DNA of 64,000 nucleotides from Rhizopus arrhizus (taxonomy: Eukaryota; Mucoromycota; Mucoromycetes; Mucorales; Rhizopodaceae), in contig JAKZZE010000001.1 in assembly GCA_024220505.1 (NCBI GenBank), positions 992,001 to 1,056,000 of the forward strand, in the 5' to 3' direction. Both the position numbers and the translations under genes were made by a program. This document shows positions 9,965 to 22,500 of this stretch, piece by piece (position 1 is the first letter of the stretch; every line of letters starts with the position of its first letter). Under the pieces are notes generated by a model, which worked only from the letters and a program-made list of their open reading frames with translations, searched no databases and was not told the DNA's origin.

Positions 9965-11247
9965 TTAGTCCAAATGGTCTGTATCATTTACTGAGGATGT
10001 ACTATCCACAAATTCGTCTTGCTCGGGTGTTGGAGGCTGGGCTTTGAGCAAAGTGGATTTTGAGCAAGTGGCTAATAGAACATAAGAGGTAGGTAGACGA
10101 TCTTTCTTTTGCTGTTTGGCACTATCCTTAGAAGCGGTTTCAGCATTCAAGGCGAGATCAGGGACATCAACTGGTACAGTTGTATCTAGAGACTCAAACA
10201 TATTATTTTGGGCAGCCGGCTCCACTAAATCTTCCATAAGCTTCTCGAAGATCTCATCAGGAGTGCAGACGTCATTTTATACCACTTCTGGGAGAATATT
10301 GTGTTGTTTCACTGTATCAAAGAGCTTATTAAGAGGCTCAGGTTGCTTACGAGCTTTTTTGGACGGTCTGTCCAGTAAACATTCGGCAGCTATGTGACTT
10401 ACGACGCCACAATTCCAACAAGCGTGTCTAGTCTTACGCTTAGGACAATTAGCGACTACATGACCTTCCTCATGGCAGTAGCGACAATATACAGGCATCT
10501 GATTCCACACGGCATAGAAAATACACTCCCTTTGTTTGTCCTAAGGAATCAAATGGGTCAAAGGCTCGAAAATCTCAGTTTTAGAAGCCACAATAAGGAC
10601 GGCTTAACCAGTACACATATAAGTACCTGTAGTGAGTTCCAAAAAGATCCCGACGTCCAAGATATCTCCATATTTTCTCAAGCTTTTTTCCAGACCTTTC
10701 ATCAAGGCCTTCTCATTCAAAAAGGACAAATTGGACAGACACAGACGGACAACTTGCATGTGAGTATCAAGCCCTCGACAAGGTAAGATAGTTGATTAAT
10801 CTGCAAAAGTAATACATTCACCAGGTAATTGCTTAATGCGTCGTCATCAGGCGCAAAATTAATCTCGGCAAACTTAAGAGTTCCAACTTGTTGAGTGAGG
10901 ACTTCCGCCTGGGAAGAATATTGTTGAGCTACTAAATGAAGAAACTCAATTTTCGACTCCTTGCGTCCTGTCATATTGATGAAGACACTACCTGAACCAT
11001 GGCCTGTTCGCCATATACTGGTCTTAGAGATTATTGGGGCATCCAAAGTGCTCGGTGTGGATGTAATAGTGTTAGCCGTCGAGGAAGAATTAGTCGAATG
11101 TAAAGGTGATTTACGGTTTTTGGCCACCACCCGTGCCCAAGATTGTTGCGTTGATGTTTTGGACGTTGATGTAGCCTTGTTGTTGAGATGAGGCGACTCG
11201 GCTAAGGTCACTTTTCTGATTAAAATTATTTTCGTGGAAAGAACCAT
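9965..11247 (-). pseudogene. LINE B ORF1 (zinc-knuckle protein), frameshifts and stops
   Basis: The pieces 11,247-10,717, 10,510-10,277 and 10,237-9,965 follow the LINE A ORF1 in order. CCHC knuckles CRYCHEEGHVVANC and CWNCGVVSHIAAEC are present; Ser replaces the usual Gly in the second. There is a frame change near 10,800 and stops at about 10,608, 10,541 and 10,277. In this unit the first 12 codons are read out of frame because of a compensating insertion and deletion (11,210-11,235). The second unit reads MVLSNENNFNQ there, like LINE A, so one of the two copies probably has consensus errors. Confidence 0.8.
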
Positions 11248-11249
11248 GT

Positions 11250-11904
11250 TGCCTTTGCTTTTCCTAATTTAACAACAGCTTCAAGTGCTCAAACTTAATC
11301 GATGTTTGAATTGTTGGCAAAGCAGTAGACCAAAAGACCTACTTTTACAGTTCTGAATTTAATCTACGTTTATTATGCTATTCAAAGTTTTTCGTCTAAT
11401 AAGTATTATGAATTGTTTTTATTACTTTTATTTGATTTGGTGTCCATTGCAAATGTTACTTTTCATTGAAAGGAAAAAAAAAAAAATCCCCCATCTTGCG
11501 TTATAGAGAAAGGCATGAACGCGATCGAGTAAACTCTCTAATCAGATGGCAATCAAATAGTTGAATGTCTGTACAACTTAAAGTAGAAAGAGGAAATAGA
11601 CAAAATGATTAGTGGCAAAGGCAATAAGGATTTGAGATCGTTATATCGACTTGAATGAGAGTTTTTATTATTATTATTATTATATTATTATTTGCTGTGT
11701 AAAGCAATTACTATGCATATTATGATTGAAATTGCAATTATAAGGGCCTTAATTAATTATTCAGAAGAAATTAGAGCTGAGTAATACGAGAAATACTTGT
11801 AACTCTTTTGAATTATGTTAATTTACCTAATACAGGTATTAGCTAGACTACAGGATCACTAGTTCAAATTAGTTAACTCGGCTAGTCAACTATCTTATTT
11901 ATTC
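11250..11904. other. Spacer without a recognisable gene (unit 1)
   Basis: AT-rich sequence between LINE B and the upstream block. It contains an A run near 11,475-11,487 and an ATT/TTA microsatellite at about 11,663-11,693. That microsatellite differs in length from the corresponding tract at about 26,925-26,951 in unit 2. No gene, tRNA or repeat boundary recognised. Confidence 0.6.
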
Positions 11905-13287
11905 AAAAGTAAATTAACATTCATATCGGCCAATAGTTTGAGAATCCTTCCATTGCCTAAAGTGTCTAGTTCTTGGATGTGAAGTAAGATCAAAGTTTTT
12001 GTGAATTTGTTCTCTCAGCTGGATGGTTTTATATTTCTACAATTGGCGGCTTACGTTCACCAAATATTCTGCATTCTTTTGTACAAGCAAAACCTATTTG
12101 CACAACCAATAAGCCAGCAGCCTTTCTTTTGATCAGGCGCTGATATCCAACTTTAACTGTCCTTTGACAGCCACTTACTGTATGAAAGCTTGTTTGCTTT
12201 GGTCAAAATGGAATACCAAAAGCAATTTTCCAGTAACTCTCTAGGACCATTTTGAGTACTCTGGATGATAAAACAGTCCATTTTAACTGAAAGCTCGTAA
12301 GATTTGTTGAGTGAAGTGAGCAAATTTAGTACACAGTTTTTGATGAAGTAACATGTCTATGTACTGATCTCTCTTTAAGATGCAAGAGCTTATATTACTG
12401 TCTTGGTCTTATGTTTATTACATATGTCAAAAATGAAGAGGATATATAGGAGTAAACAAGAAAGCTTTGATGGCATGAATACCATGAAAGCATACTGAAA
12501 TAAAAGAGGTATCCGTGAAGTGAGTATGAAGTAACAAATGATCAATACAAGCATATAAGAGAGAAAGTGAATGATCAAAAGTAAAAGCCTTGCAGTCAAT
12601 GCATAAATAAACGCCTTTGTTATGATTGAGTTACAAACATCGGTTACGGGGAGAAAAGGAAAAAAAAAAAAAAAAAAAAAAAGGAATTGGTCTTAATTCT
12701 ACGTGAACTGTTAGTAAGTGTTCATTTGCACTGTATATCCTATTACATTTTGATCTATGTATGATAAACAGTATATACAATTTATAGCATACTACTTCAG
12801 TCCCCAACTGATATTGTTATGTTCTAAAATGTAGTTTGTATTGAACATGCTTTCTCTTTCCTCCTTAGATAATAAAACGATTTAAGAGGTTTATCAATTG
12901 TTTATCTTATTTATTGGATTTATTCACGGAGAGATATAGCACGCCTATTTCACAATGATCAAAAGAAGATAACATAAAGACTTTCGTGTTCCAGTTACTT
13001 GTTTTTGTGTTTCCTTGGCAGCCGAATGGTACCGGCCCTTCTCTTCTTTCCTGGCAGGAACATTTTAAGACGTAGTTTCTTTTCCTAGACATAAGAAATA
13101 CGCTTTATATATACTGTCCATGTATGGATTGAATGGATATGAAATGGCTTGGTTTTATAAAAGTGGCATCAAGATGGCATTGTTACACCAACTAAAATGT
13201 TCTCGTACACAAATGCTTAAATACATCTGTTTATCAGAAAAGCATAAACATTTCTTTTATTTATTGCAGTATTAACGTATATCCATA
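11905..13287 (+). repeat. Conserved upstream block of unknown gene family (before copy 2)
   Basis: Begins near AACATTCATATCGGCCAATA. This block also precedes copy 3 (27,165-28,555), copy 4 (42,125-43,897) and, shortened, copy 5 (52,809-53,753), with an orphan piece at 31,330-32,440. It contains a poly-A tract (12,660-12,682), a TATA box and, close to the start codon, a pyrimidine stretch ending TTATTGCAG (about 13,262-13,270). That looks like a 3' splice site for an intron in the 5' UTR. Small ORFs inside are not consistently open between copies. Confidence 0.8.
13156..13162 (+). promoter_or_regulatory. TATA box, family copy 2
   Basis: TATAAAA, 132 bp before the ATG. The same motif is found 129-132 bp before the start codons of copies 3, 4 and 5, so both sequence and spacing are conserved. 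Confidence 0.65.
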
Positions 13288-15605
13288 ATGGATGAGCTAT
13301 CTGCTATTTACAGCAACGTGAACCGGGAATCTCTGACATATAATGGAGAAAAGTATGACCATTTGCGTGATGTAGTGAATGCACAAGTAGAAGATTTAAA
13401 AGAACAATTGGATTTGCAAAGGGAAAGGCCTCCTCCAGCTGAACTACTGAATGCAATTGAAGGTCCAGATAGTAAACATACTAAAAGACAAGAGCAAAAA
13501 GAGGAAAGCGAGTTGTTGAACTCTGGTGTATCCGAGTTATCCGATGCGTTGTCAGATTGGGGCACTTGGTTTGAAGATCCAGATAGTAAACATACTAAAA
13601 AACAAGAACAAAGAGAGGAAAGACAATTGTTGAAATTTGATATATCCAGGTTATCTCATTCGCTGTCACATTGGGGTATTCCATTTGCACCAGTAAAATT
13701 CCCTCTGATGATTACAGATATGACCATTGATTTAGAAAAACTGGTGTCTCGTTTTGCTGAATTGGGTATCAACGTCGCAAAGATGGCTGTCGAAGCATGG
13801 GGAGGTACTCGCACAAAGAATGTACCAGATGTCACTGTTCTTGGTCCATTTCTTCCAGTACTGGAGACTATCATTGAATTTGGAGAACCCATATCATATA
13901 AAAAGTATGAAACTCACTCGGAAGGAGGGTTGTTGGTAACCAGCCCAAGTACGACTTTTGAATTTTGGACAACATTGATGCCAATATTTCACGTAATATT
14001 GTTTTGTGGATCCCTAGCTAATGGTGACCTTATAGAAGGGCAGGAAATCAGACAAGGTTTTGTACGTGGAATACTTCCGCCTGGTCTAAATGGTGTAGGT
14101 GTAAAACAAACATATGACTACTTTTTGAAAATTACTGAAGAAATCTGGGAAAGAGGAACCTGTGTGGAAGATTGGAAAGATCAAGGCTGGGAACAATGGT
14201 CAAAACAATTCGACCCTAGATCAAGATGCAAAGTATCTGTAGTTCGTGATCTTGTTAGAATCGTTAAAAGTGGCGTCAATGTGCCTATGCAAGTATCAGA
14301 CATTGAAACTGCAGCAGTTGCATTTGCTTTGGCGCAGGTCAAGCTATGTAGAATTGAAGCATTGGATTTTGGTCTTGGCCTAAGGATTTATGGATTAGAA
14401 GAAGCTGGTTTCAAAACATTGAAGCTGAAATCATCAAAAATGGAAAAGCATTTTTTTACGTACCGATACAGCAATAGAAAGTCTGTTTTCAATTTGTGTG
14501 GAGTGCCAGCTGAGTTTGAGGAACCTTTAATGCGTTGGTTAGACGATGAAATTGCAAAAACAACTCTTCTTGGAATCGAAAATGGTGATCCTCCTGGTAC
14601 ATTAGTAATGACCCCAAGCTTTTGTGTTTTATCAGAAACAGGTGCAATCAAAGCATTGGGATCGTTGGTAAAAAAATCGCTATGGATGTCGCTGAGAAAT
14701 GTAGAGAATGCAGTGGAAGATGCATTAGTATGGTACATACGATGAGCGGCGAGTCGCGTATTGGGTGTCGCACTGTACTCTTTCTCAATGCTCTTATCTC
14801 TATCTATGTTGCTGGTGTTCTTTTGAAAGAGGGTATGGCAATCGACCAATGTACACTTAGTGGCGACTTAGGACGTACTTTGAAAAGCTTAAATCGACTA
14901 TGTAAGCACAATAAGTGTGGATTGGGATCCTTTTTGGCCAGTTGGTATATATTACGTACTGGTGAAGATGCTCCTCACGAAGATGATGGTCCAATATTAG
15001 GGATTGAAATGGATGGTAAAGTACATGGTCTACGATATGCTGTTAAACCTGGCACAACAGGATCCGTTTTGGTTAGTTTCAATGGACATATACATCATGG
15101 ATCACATGTGTCGGCTTGTCTTGTATTTGAAGAGCCAGATCAATTCCATCATGAGTTAAAAGAAGCCAAAATCACACAGGTTACGGAGCAACCTCCAGAT
15201 GTGATCCCACAGCAAGTTTTATTCATTCGATCAGAACCCAATTATATTGCTGTTGATGCTTTTTTGGTGTATCCTGATGGTGACCAATTACAAGTAGGAC
15301 TAGGGTCATGGAATCCTGGAGGCAACAAGCATAGATGTATCGAAGCAACTGAAGATCTAGCAGTACCCATAAATGTATCTCAGTGTGTTAATGGTCTCAG
15401 TACTGTCAAGCTCTTGGATGATTTTAAACATGTACTGTACACGTATGGCAATGAATCATTACAATCATGGATTAGTGCAGCTTTTATAGGCAAGCTGTTA
15501 TGGTTTCAAGGTTGCAGGCCGTTGAATAATGTTCTGACATTGGTTGAACCAGGTGGCATATTGATTGAAGGTAGCCGTCAAACTTACAGAGCTATTACCA
15601 ATTGA
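13288..15605 (+). pseudogene. Unknown family protein, copy 2 (one frameshift)
   Basis: The first ORF runs 13,288-14,745 (485 aa) and the rest of the protein is open in another frame from before 14,680 to 15,605. The shift lies in the A run at 14,670-14,676: copy 3 has an extra G there and stays in frame. Either this copy is a recent pseudogene or the consensus lost a base next to a homopolymer. Unique to this copy is an internal 38-codon duplication near the N-terminus (repeat starts at 13,465 and 13,579, both reading PDSKHTK). The first 83 codons and the upstream block are identical to copy 3, and the last 118 codons are identical to copy 1. Function unknown; no signal peptide or membrane segment is obvious. 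Confidence 0.85.
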
Positions 15606-15841
15606 TACACGAAATCCACGATATCCACCATCATGAAAAGGCTTGATTATCACAAAATGAATTTGACAAGTAACGAATAAAATGACACTTTTACATTTTC
15701 AAAGATCCAAACATAAAAAATAAAATAAAAATATATAAGCTGATGGACGATCCATAATAGCTAAAATACTGCTTATAAAATTGAAATAATGTCCGGTAAC
15801 AGTGCCACTTTTACTATTCTCTGCTGCTTTTGTACCTCCAA

Positions 15842-16083
15842 CTATCTTTCTTTTTTTTTCAATAGTCCATCAATCAAGGTCGTCTTACAATTACGTTTAC
15901 AATACCGTAAGGGGAAATAACTCAAAATAGTTATCGTCTTTGCCTTTGTTTTAGGCACTTTTACAACGGCATGGACTCCTTCTTTTGACGATGAACAGTT
16001 GCCCTTCAGAATGATGTGGGAGGCTGCTTCATCTATGAGCACACAATTACCCGTAAAGCCTAAATCAGTTTTTGCTCATCTCT
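15842..16083 (-). pseudogene. Relic of Tc1/IS630-like DDE transposase (unit 2)
   Basis: Second-unit copy of the relic at 594-835, with the same reading VLIDEAASHI and VPKTKAKTITIL and the same stop. Confidence 0.55.
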
Positions 16084-16537
16084 TTATTCTGTCATATCAC
16101 TCTTTGATCATCTCATGGGTATTCCTCTTAGTTGATTGTAAATAAAAGTGTTTGAGGGTAATTCTACATTTTTCTTTGATGGACTTATAAAAGCTATTCT
16201 TTATTATTTCTAGATTTCCAATTCGGTATTCAATACCTTAATCATGTTATCCAATACAACAAAATTTGTACTTTCATCTTTATTTTATCTAGTAAGAATA
16301 AAAAAGACTATATGTTTTATCTAGTAACGTGCCACCAAGCTTAAACCTGAAAAATTTTAATTTTGTTTCAATTTTTTTTTTTTTTGACATCGTGGACATG
16401 AGGTGTATTTTTTTTTTTTTTTTTTTGGACATCTCATGACATTTAGTGTAGACATTGCTTATTTCCTGAAATTAGAGGGACTTAATGACGTTTTTTTCTT
16501 AGAAAAAAAGCCTAGTTTTAATGATATTTATTGTTAA

Positions 16538-18337
16538 CTATACCAAACCTGAAGGCACTCTGACTTTTCTGTGAGACAAATACTTTTTCTCGACAAACTT
16601 TTTCACCTCTTGAACAACTTCTCTGACATCAGTACATCGATTATAAGCTTCAATAAAGTCCATTGATCTCCTAAAATACCTACGTATATGTGTTAAATCG
16701 CCGGCTTTATCCAAAAATAAATCGATATTTTCCTCAAGAGACTTAAAGGAGTAATCGCATTTCAAGCGAGCTTCTCTTTTTGCTGCACCCCAGTACATTT
16801 CGATCCAATTACATTCGCAATGGTATTTAGGATACAGCTCAAAAACGTGTCCAGAGTTTATGATCACCTCCTCCAAAGCAGACTTTTGATTTTTAAAATC
16901 AGGGCAATTCTCTAAAAAATGGAGAGCGCAGCAAATTGGATTAACTCTATCTGGAGCCCCACAATGTAACTTCCATTTCTTGCCTTCCAGATCATGTCCA
17001 ATCCATAGACTTCTTTCCTCCAAAATTTTTCTTATTCCCTTGAAATAACGTACTTTTTTTGTTTTCAAGTTTCCCTTCTTATCCCTTTTCTTGATCTCTT
17101 TTTCATAGTAGAAGGACTGGACTTCCTCCATACCTGTGGATCTTGAGATATATACAGTATCTCGGAACTGGAATTTCTCACTCAATGGCCAAGGCTTTTC
17201 ATTGAGAGTCATTCGGCTGGCGACCAAAGCATCATCAGCAAAAGCACCATGATTGGAGCTGTTATCAAAGAGAAAAACAGCTACACAATTGGGGTGAAGT
17301 GCTTCGAAAAGGCCGATTGCATCTTCTTTTAACTGCTCAACCATGTGTTTTGAAGTCCACCATCCATCTCTTGCAGTACCTGCCTTGAACAGCTTTCTTG
17401 AAGACCACTTTTGAATCTTCATTGTTCCATGGCAAGGGCATTGAAACTCACTCACCATGATAGATAGCCCAGGACCCTTTTTTCTGATGTAATTTTCTCC
17501 ATCAGCTAACCACATATCGTTCTTACCATCATTTGCGTAGAAAGTACTTTCATCGTGCGTAACGAACACGCACTTTCTCTCGCCTTCTGGTAATGCATTT
17601 GGCTCCAATACATCTTCCTCAGTTTCTCCAGAGTAAAAATCCATTTTTTCCATATATTCGAGCATCCTCTTCGACCAAACGCTTCTATACTCGACCACAT
17701 CTTCGCGTTCGTGACCATCGAAGTAAATGGTTTTTTTGTTCTTTCTATAGACATAACCCCATTCATGGAGATAGTTACTGAGCGTGCTTTCAGGAACAGG
17801 TTGCATTATTACGCCCAATTTGGATGGGATAACTACTTCATCAATGAATTTTTTAATAGTAACCAAGGAACGTTCAGCAGGCTTCATTCTACGTATTTCT
17901 TCGAGAACCATTTCCTTGATATCGGCATCATTAAGAAAAGACTTTCTTTTTGAATGAACACCTTGTCGATGTCTCGATAACACCCCTTGACTCAAATATT
18001 CTTTAGCCCATTTTACGATAGTCATGGCACGATACGCAACGTTGTTATCTGCCCAATGAATTCTAGCTGCCTCACGAGAAGCCAAAGTAATAGGAATACC
18101 CTCAATTCTCTTAATAAAGTAAGTATAAATCGAAGAGTATTGCATAAAACTGTATCTCTCGATCGTGTTTTCTTTATCCTTCGAGTTCATCACAGGTTTC
18201 ACATACATTTGAAGTTTTGGAAGTATTTCTTGGATTCTCAAAAGTTGTATTTCATTCTTTGACAATATGGGAGAACTGGCTTCTACAACAGGGGCAATAG
18301 ATACAAATCCAAAACTCTCGAGTTTGCCCTTAATCAT
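16538..18337 (-). CDS. DDE transposase of TIR transposon (unit 2)
   Basis: A 599-aa ORF with the same protein sequence as the unit 1 transposase, including D262, D358 and E513. If the short upstream ORF supplies an essential N-terminus, this copy may be inactive, because that ORF is frameshifted here. Confidence 0.88.
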   Translation of the reverse strand: MIKGKLESFGFVSIAPVVEASSPILSKNEIQLLRIQEILPKLQMYVKPVMNSKDKENTIERYSFMQYSSIYTYFIKRIEGIPITLASREAARIHWADNNVAYRAMTIVKWAKEYLSQGVLSRHRQGVHSKRKSFLNDADIKEMVLEEIRRMKPAERSLVTIKKFIDEVVIPSKLGVIMQPVPESTLSNYLHEWGYVYRKNKKTIYFDGHEREDVVEYRSVWSKRMLEYMEKMDFYSGETEEDVLEPNALPEGERKCVFVTHDESTFYANDGKNDMWLADGENYIRKKGPGLSIMVSEFQCPCHGTMKIQKWSSRKLFKAGTARDGWWTSKHMVEQLKEDAIGLFEALHPNCVAVFLFDNSSNHGAFADDALVASRMTLNEKPWPLSEKFQFRDTVYISRSTGMEEVQSFYYEKEIKKRDKKGNLKTKKVRYFKGIRKILEERSLWIGHDLEGKKWKLHCGAPDRVNPICCALHFLENCPDFKNQKSALEEVIINSGHVFELYPKYHCECNWIEMYWGAAKREARLKCDYSFKSLEENIDLFLDKAGDLTHIRRYFRRSMDFIEAYNRCTDVREVVQEVKKFVEKKYLSHRKVRVPSGLV

Positions 18338-18615
18338 TAACAGATTTAGCTTCTTTTTCTCGTCTCCAGCGTGTTGACCTAGAGGTTTTCGAATAAGACA
18401 AAGGTCTGTTTCGCTTTACATTATTATCAAGCAAAACATTGTTGATTGACATGCTGATTGTAGGATCAGCATTACGCATTTCAGTTATTGCTTAATTCTA
18501 TAAGCTCAGAATCGCTCATGTCCCAGTCTTGATCATTTAAATGAGGGACAAATTGGTTCGTCTCATTTCTATGTTTTTTAAGATAAGCTCGTTTTCTAGC
18601 GTTAAGTGGAGGCAT
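18330..18615 (-). pseudogene. Short upstream transposon ORF, frameshifted (unit 2)
   Basis: Equivalent of 3,083-3,370. The sequence at about 18,484-18,490 reads TCAGTTATTGC where unit 1 has TCAGTTATGTTGC, a 2-nt deletion that breaks the frame. Confidence 0.55.
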
Positions 18616-19591
18616 AGTTTTAGAGTATGAATAAGGGAGAAGAGGCACCTATGTTATAGTACGAGCTCTCTCATATTGATTACGTAATATGACTGTTATG
18701 TTTATCTGTCCTCTACCATACGGTATTAAAAAAATTTGTTTCAATATATGTCTTCCCTAAGGACTACCAGCTAAAATTTTGAAATACCGCATGTTTTCAA
18801 ATGATATAAAAAGAAATATTATTAATAAAATTAACAATATAATCCATAAGAAATGTTCAGAAAGGTTTATAAATAATTGTTATGGCTTTGTTTTATTGTT
18901 GGATTATTTGTGGAAAAGTTTATAGCATTTGAAAATTGTCAAAAAATTTTTCAGGTTTAAGCTTGGTGGCACGTTAAGAATAAAAAAGACTATAAAATTC
19001 AACGAGACTTAAAAAGTTATATTTTTATTTAATATGATTGTATTTGGTATTTATATCCTTTTCATGAAGATTCAATTAAATCTTTTTCAAGATACTTTAA
19101 TTAATTTAGCTGTAGATCTAGTATGAATAAATTTTAGTATGAAGACCTGTTCCTGGTTATGCAAGTGGACTGTTTATAATTATTCAAGTAAATCTATTTT
19201 TCATTTATGTCTCATTGCATCAGGAGCTATATTAAAAAACTTCATATTGAGTTAAATGAGTGGAATTAGTTATGACCAAATAATAAAGAAAAGACTGTAA
19301 TAAAGCTTTGTAAAAGCATTCACTACTCTGATTTCTTATAAATTGAATATAAATAATGTTTAAAGTATGTTGGGATACGACAATCTGCTCGCTTGATCGA
19401 AAAAAAAAAATCTTTATGCGATCGTCAATTAGAACAGGAGGTTTAGCCACTGATCTTCCTGGGTAGACTTCATTATCAACCTTTATTTCAAACCCTAACG
19501 CCTTATTTCCTTTATCACGGTACCTTTGCCTTTGCTTTTTTTGTAGAAATAATTATAAAATAAGTCACACGTCGCATTGAATGGTGTACTT

Positions 19592-22500
19592 TTAGTGAAG
19601 ACTGAGCGTCCCAATTTTTTTTAAAGCTGTTGTGACAATACGTTCAGATAAGAGAGGAACGTCATCAAATATGTATCCCCAATATGAATTTCACAAGAAT
19701 AAAGGATATAATAACTAAGACGGAGCAGATTTGTGTTGTCAATATAATCGAAGCGTGTCAGATACAATAAAAGTAAGGATATCAGTTAGTTGAAAATCTA
19801 AGTGAGTGCAAAACCGAGACAGAGCTTCTTTCCAAATGGACTATTTATGAGCGCATTCCACAAGAAGATGAGATATATTCTCGGTAGGGAGCGTTGAAGA
19901 GCTTGCATGTAGCACGGGCATCAGGGTTAAAACGGGCTATAGATGATTGACTATGTATTTGCCGTGGATGAGCGAAAAGAGAACGATCTTGTTTCAGGCA
20001 GAATGGCGAGGTTCCAAAACGCATCCAATCATCTGGCGGTATGATAGGAAGCCGGGCAAGGAAGCAAAGAATCTGAGCTGAGCCGACGATATACTCGAGG
20101 ACAAAAAGAAACCCATTCTAGTTGATTTTGTGAGCTATGTGATAAAAGGATAGTACGTTACACTGCCTGGCTCAGTAGATGTATTTAATAGGACCTGCCA
20201 GTCATCTCATTCAGTTTGACGGTACGATTTTGTAGATCTCGTAGTAATCGGGCTGATAATCGAGGATGAGGCGATAAGTCTGACGCCAACATAGGCCTTA
20301 TCCTTTGGAATGACTGATCGTATGTAAAATGGTTTCTTGCCCGTGATTTGGAGTGGTGAGACCTTGTAACCAATGGCCATCAGAGATTTCCGAAAAAGCG
20401 AGCAAATGGGTAACATACAGAGTGGATGGATTGCATGAACCTCAGGAATGCCATTTGTTCAGAAAAAAGTCTATAGTGGTATAAAGTGCAGGGAGAAAGA
20501 ACCAACAGATACGTCTGTTGCTGAACGAAGAGTTGTGAAAGAAGCCAGCGCATTAATAAAGAGAAAGTACCCGAGAAGTGGAACCGTCCACATAAAATCC
20601 TTCAAATACACTTGACTACAGGAGCTTTGAATATCATCAGTAAATAGCAAACGGAGCCTATCGGACTTGTAAGCTACGGTGTTTGGATAAAGGGTCTAAC
20701 AAATCCAATCCGCCTTAGATAGAGGTTGACAAACAAAGCATATCGGAAACCAGGTTGATATCTTTCGAGCATATAAATTGAAAGATCGCTGATCGAATCT
20801 GGCGAAAGAAGGATTTTTAGTAGTGAGATAACTCTCAAGGAATACCACATTTAGATAGCAGCAGAGTGTTAGTCACAGTCACACGGCCTCTAAGAGAGAG
20901 ATGCCGTTGAGAATAGATTGATGCATTGGGTTTTGATATTTTGTAACAGATGGTCTTCTACATATCTTTGCTGAGCAATAGATTGGAGTAACCGAAACTC
21001 CAAGATAGCGGAGGAGGCTGGTGATTTAGTATGATCATGCCATTGATGATCTAGTGCTGTGCAAGAAGTTGCTGCACTTGATTGGAATCCTTTCCACTGA
21101 GAAAGACTGCTTCGGGTTTTGAAAAGTCACTTTTAGCGTTAGATACTTGACCGTATGTCTGTAGATGATGTTGAAGACGTTAGGAAATCTGCAGGTGAAG
21201 ATAGAAAGACACAAACATCATCAGGCATAAGCAAGTACTTTAAGAGCAGGAGGAGGATTTGGATCGGCTGGCAATGGAAGGAAATGAGATCCAAACAAAG
21301 AAGTGTCTTGTAAAACATGTATTAGGAATGATTCTAGGCGCGAGATTAAACAGACGAGGCGATAGCAGATCCCTTGACGGAGGCTGCAAGATTGAGTTAC
21401 TTCGTCGTGTGAAATGTCCGTTTGATTGTTGACCCGGAACCCGGTTATCAACAAAATAGCCAATCAAAGAGTTTACAAGTTACAGTTGGGAACCCGAACT
21501 GTAGTAACACCGAGTGTGTACGTAAGAGGGGTGTACCCAATCGTAGGCTTTTTCTTGATCCAAGAGGAGAGCAATTTACTGACGATGTGTACCTTACGAG
21601 CATGTTCCATTACAATATTAAGCACGTGAACCATTTTCCGCGATAAAGCGTATCGGCATAAACCCAGTTTGACATCGATTGATCAGGGATGGTATACCTG
21701 CCGCAATCGTGAGTTGATAACTCTGGTATAAATTTTGGCATCACAATGGATTAGTGAGATAGGTCGCCAATTTTTTAGCTTCGTTAAAACACCCTTTTTT
21801 GGCCAACAGCCTTACCCGTAATTCTTGCCATGAATGTGGAAGATACTGGAGTTATGTGCTTGATTATATACCTTTAAAACCAATTCTGTAGAGAGAGGTA
21901 GCGAAATAGTTGGTACAGAAAGGCTGTAGCCAAGAACCATCTTCCCATGGGCTGCTGATTTTTATTGTCTTCACGCGTGCGTTTCTTGAATGCGATCTCG
22001 TCAATAGTGATTGGCGCCATAAGAACATCACAATGGGCAGAGGTCACTTGGGTAGAATCTGAAATACCTTGGAGATAGGAATCGAGCTGAAGATCATCGA
22101 CAGGGTCCGCATCATACAAGGATTGGTAAAACTGTTGGGTGATGGGGAGTAGTTGATCATACCTTCGACCGGATCTTCATTGTCGTCCAGATCGTAAGGT
22201 GGTAATATGTTGTTCAACTGTACGTTTACGATATATACTTTTTAGATACTTGATCGAAGTTTCAACCTGCTTCCTGCCCAGCGAACACTAGCTTGAGAGC
22301 CAGGATATCAGTAAGTTCTTGTTGTAAGGATGCAATTTGTTGATCGAAATAGGCAATTGATGTAAGCGAATAGCTAATGGTGGTTACTATGCGCAAAATT
22401 TTTTTCGATTGCTTTGTAGTTTGCGGATGGTTTTTGTACGCCCAATTAGTGTAATCTACTGCGAAAGTGCGTGTGAGCTGTTTAACTTGAAGTTTAATGT

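Larger units (their letters stand above)
9558..11249 (-). mobile_element. LINE B, 3'-truncated relative of LINE A (unit 1)
   Basis: ORF1 and the first ~115 codons of ORF2 of a second LINE of the same family, with a sequence close to but distinct from LINE A. It breaks off at about 9,558, within the endonuclease domain after the FYVLVIY motif, exactly where LINE A begins. Loss of the 3' part is not the 5' truncation typical of LINE insertion, so it points to interruption or deletion on arrival of LINE A. The missing 3' part was not found beyond LINE A. Confidence 0.8.
1..13538. repeat. First unit of ~15.25-kb direct tandem repeat
   Basis: Bases 1-13,538 reappear in the same orientation at 15,251-28,806. 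The offset is 15,250 at the start, falls to about 15,240-15,247 across the DNA transposon, and reaches 15,268 at the end, so the copies differ by a few small indels except in one dense patch. Identity stops abruptly inside the coding region of gene copies 2 and 3, at 13,538/28,806. A breakpoint inside a member of a repeated gene family is what unequal crossing-over between family members would leave. An assembly duplication is the alternative. Confidence 0.95.
16327..18974 (-). mobile_element. TIR DNA transposon (unit 2)
   Basis: Second-unit copy of the element at 1,079-3,733, 2,648 bp long. The inverted repeats begin ACGTGCCACC at 16,327 and end GGTGGCACGT at 18,974, each flanked by TA (16,325-16,326 and 18,975-18,976). 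It shares its insertion site with the first copy, so it was duplicated with the surrounding DNA and did not insert separately. It differs by a few small indels, including a 2-nt loss in the short upstream ORF. Confidence 0.92.

Noticed and set aside
12660..12682. Poly-A run considered as a LINE or processed-gene tail
   Set aside because: It lies inside the conserved upstream block with no adjacent reverse transcriptase or target duplication. The block before copy 4 lacks a long run, so it is a local homopolymer expansion.
12907..13092. 61-codon minus-strand ORF in the upstream block (also 28,175-28,360)
   Set aside because: Not open in the homologous blocks before copies 4 and 5, and it lies in the putative promoter region of the plus-strand gene.
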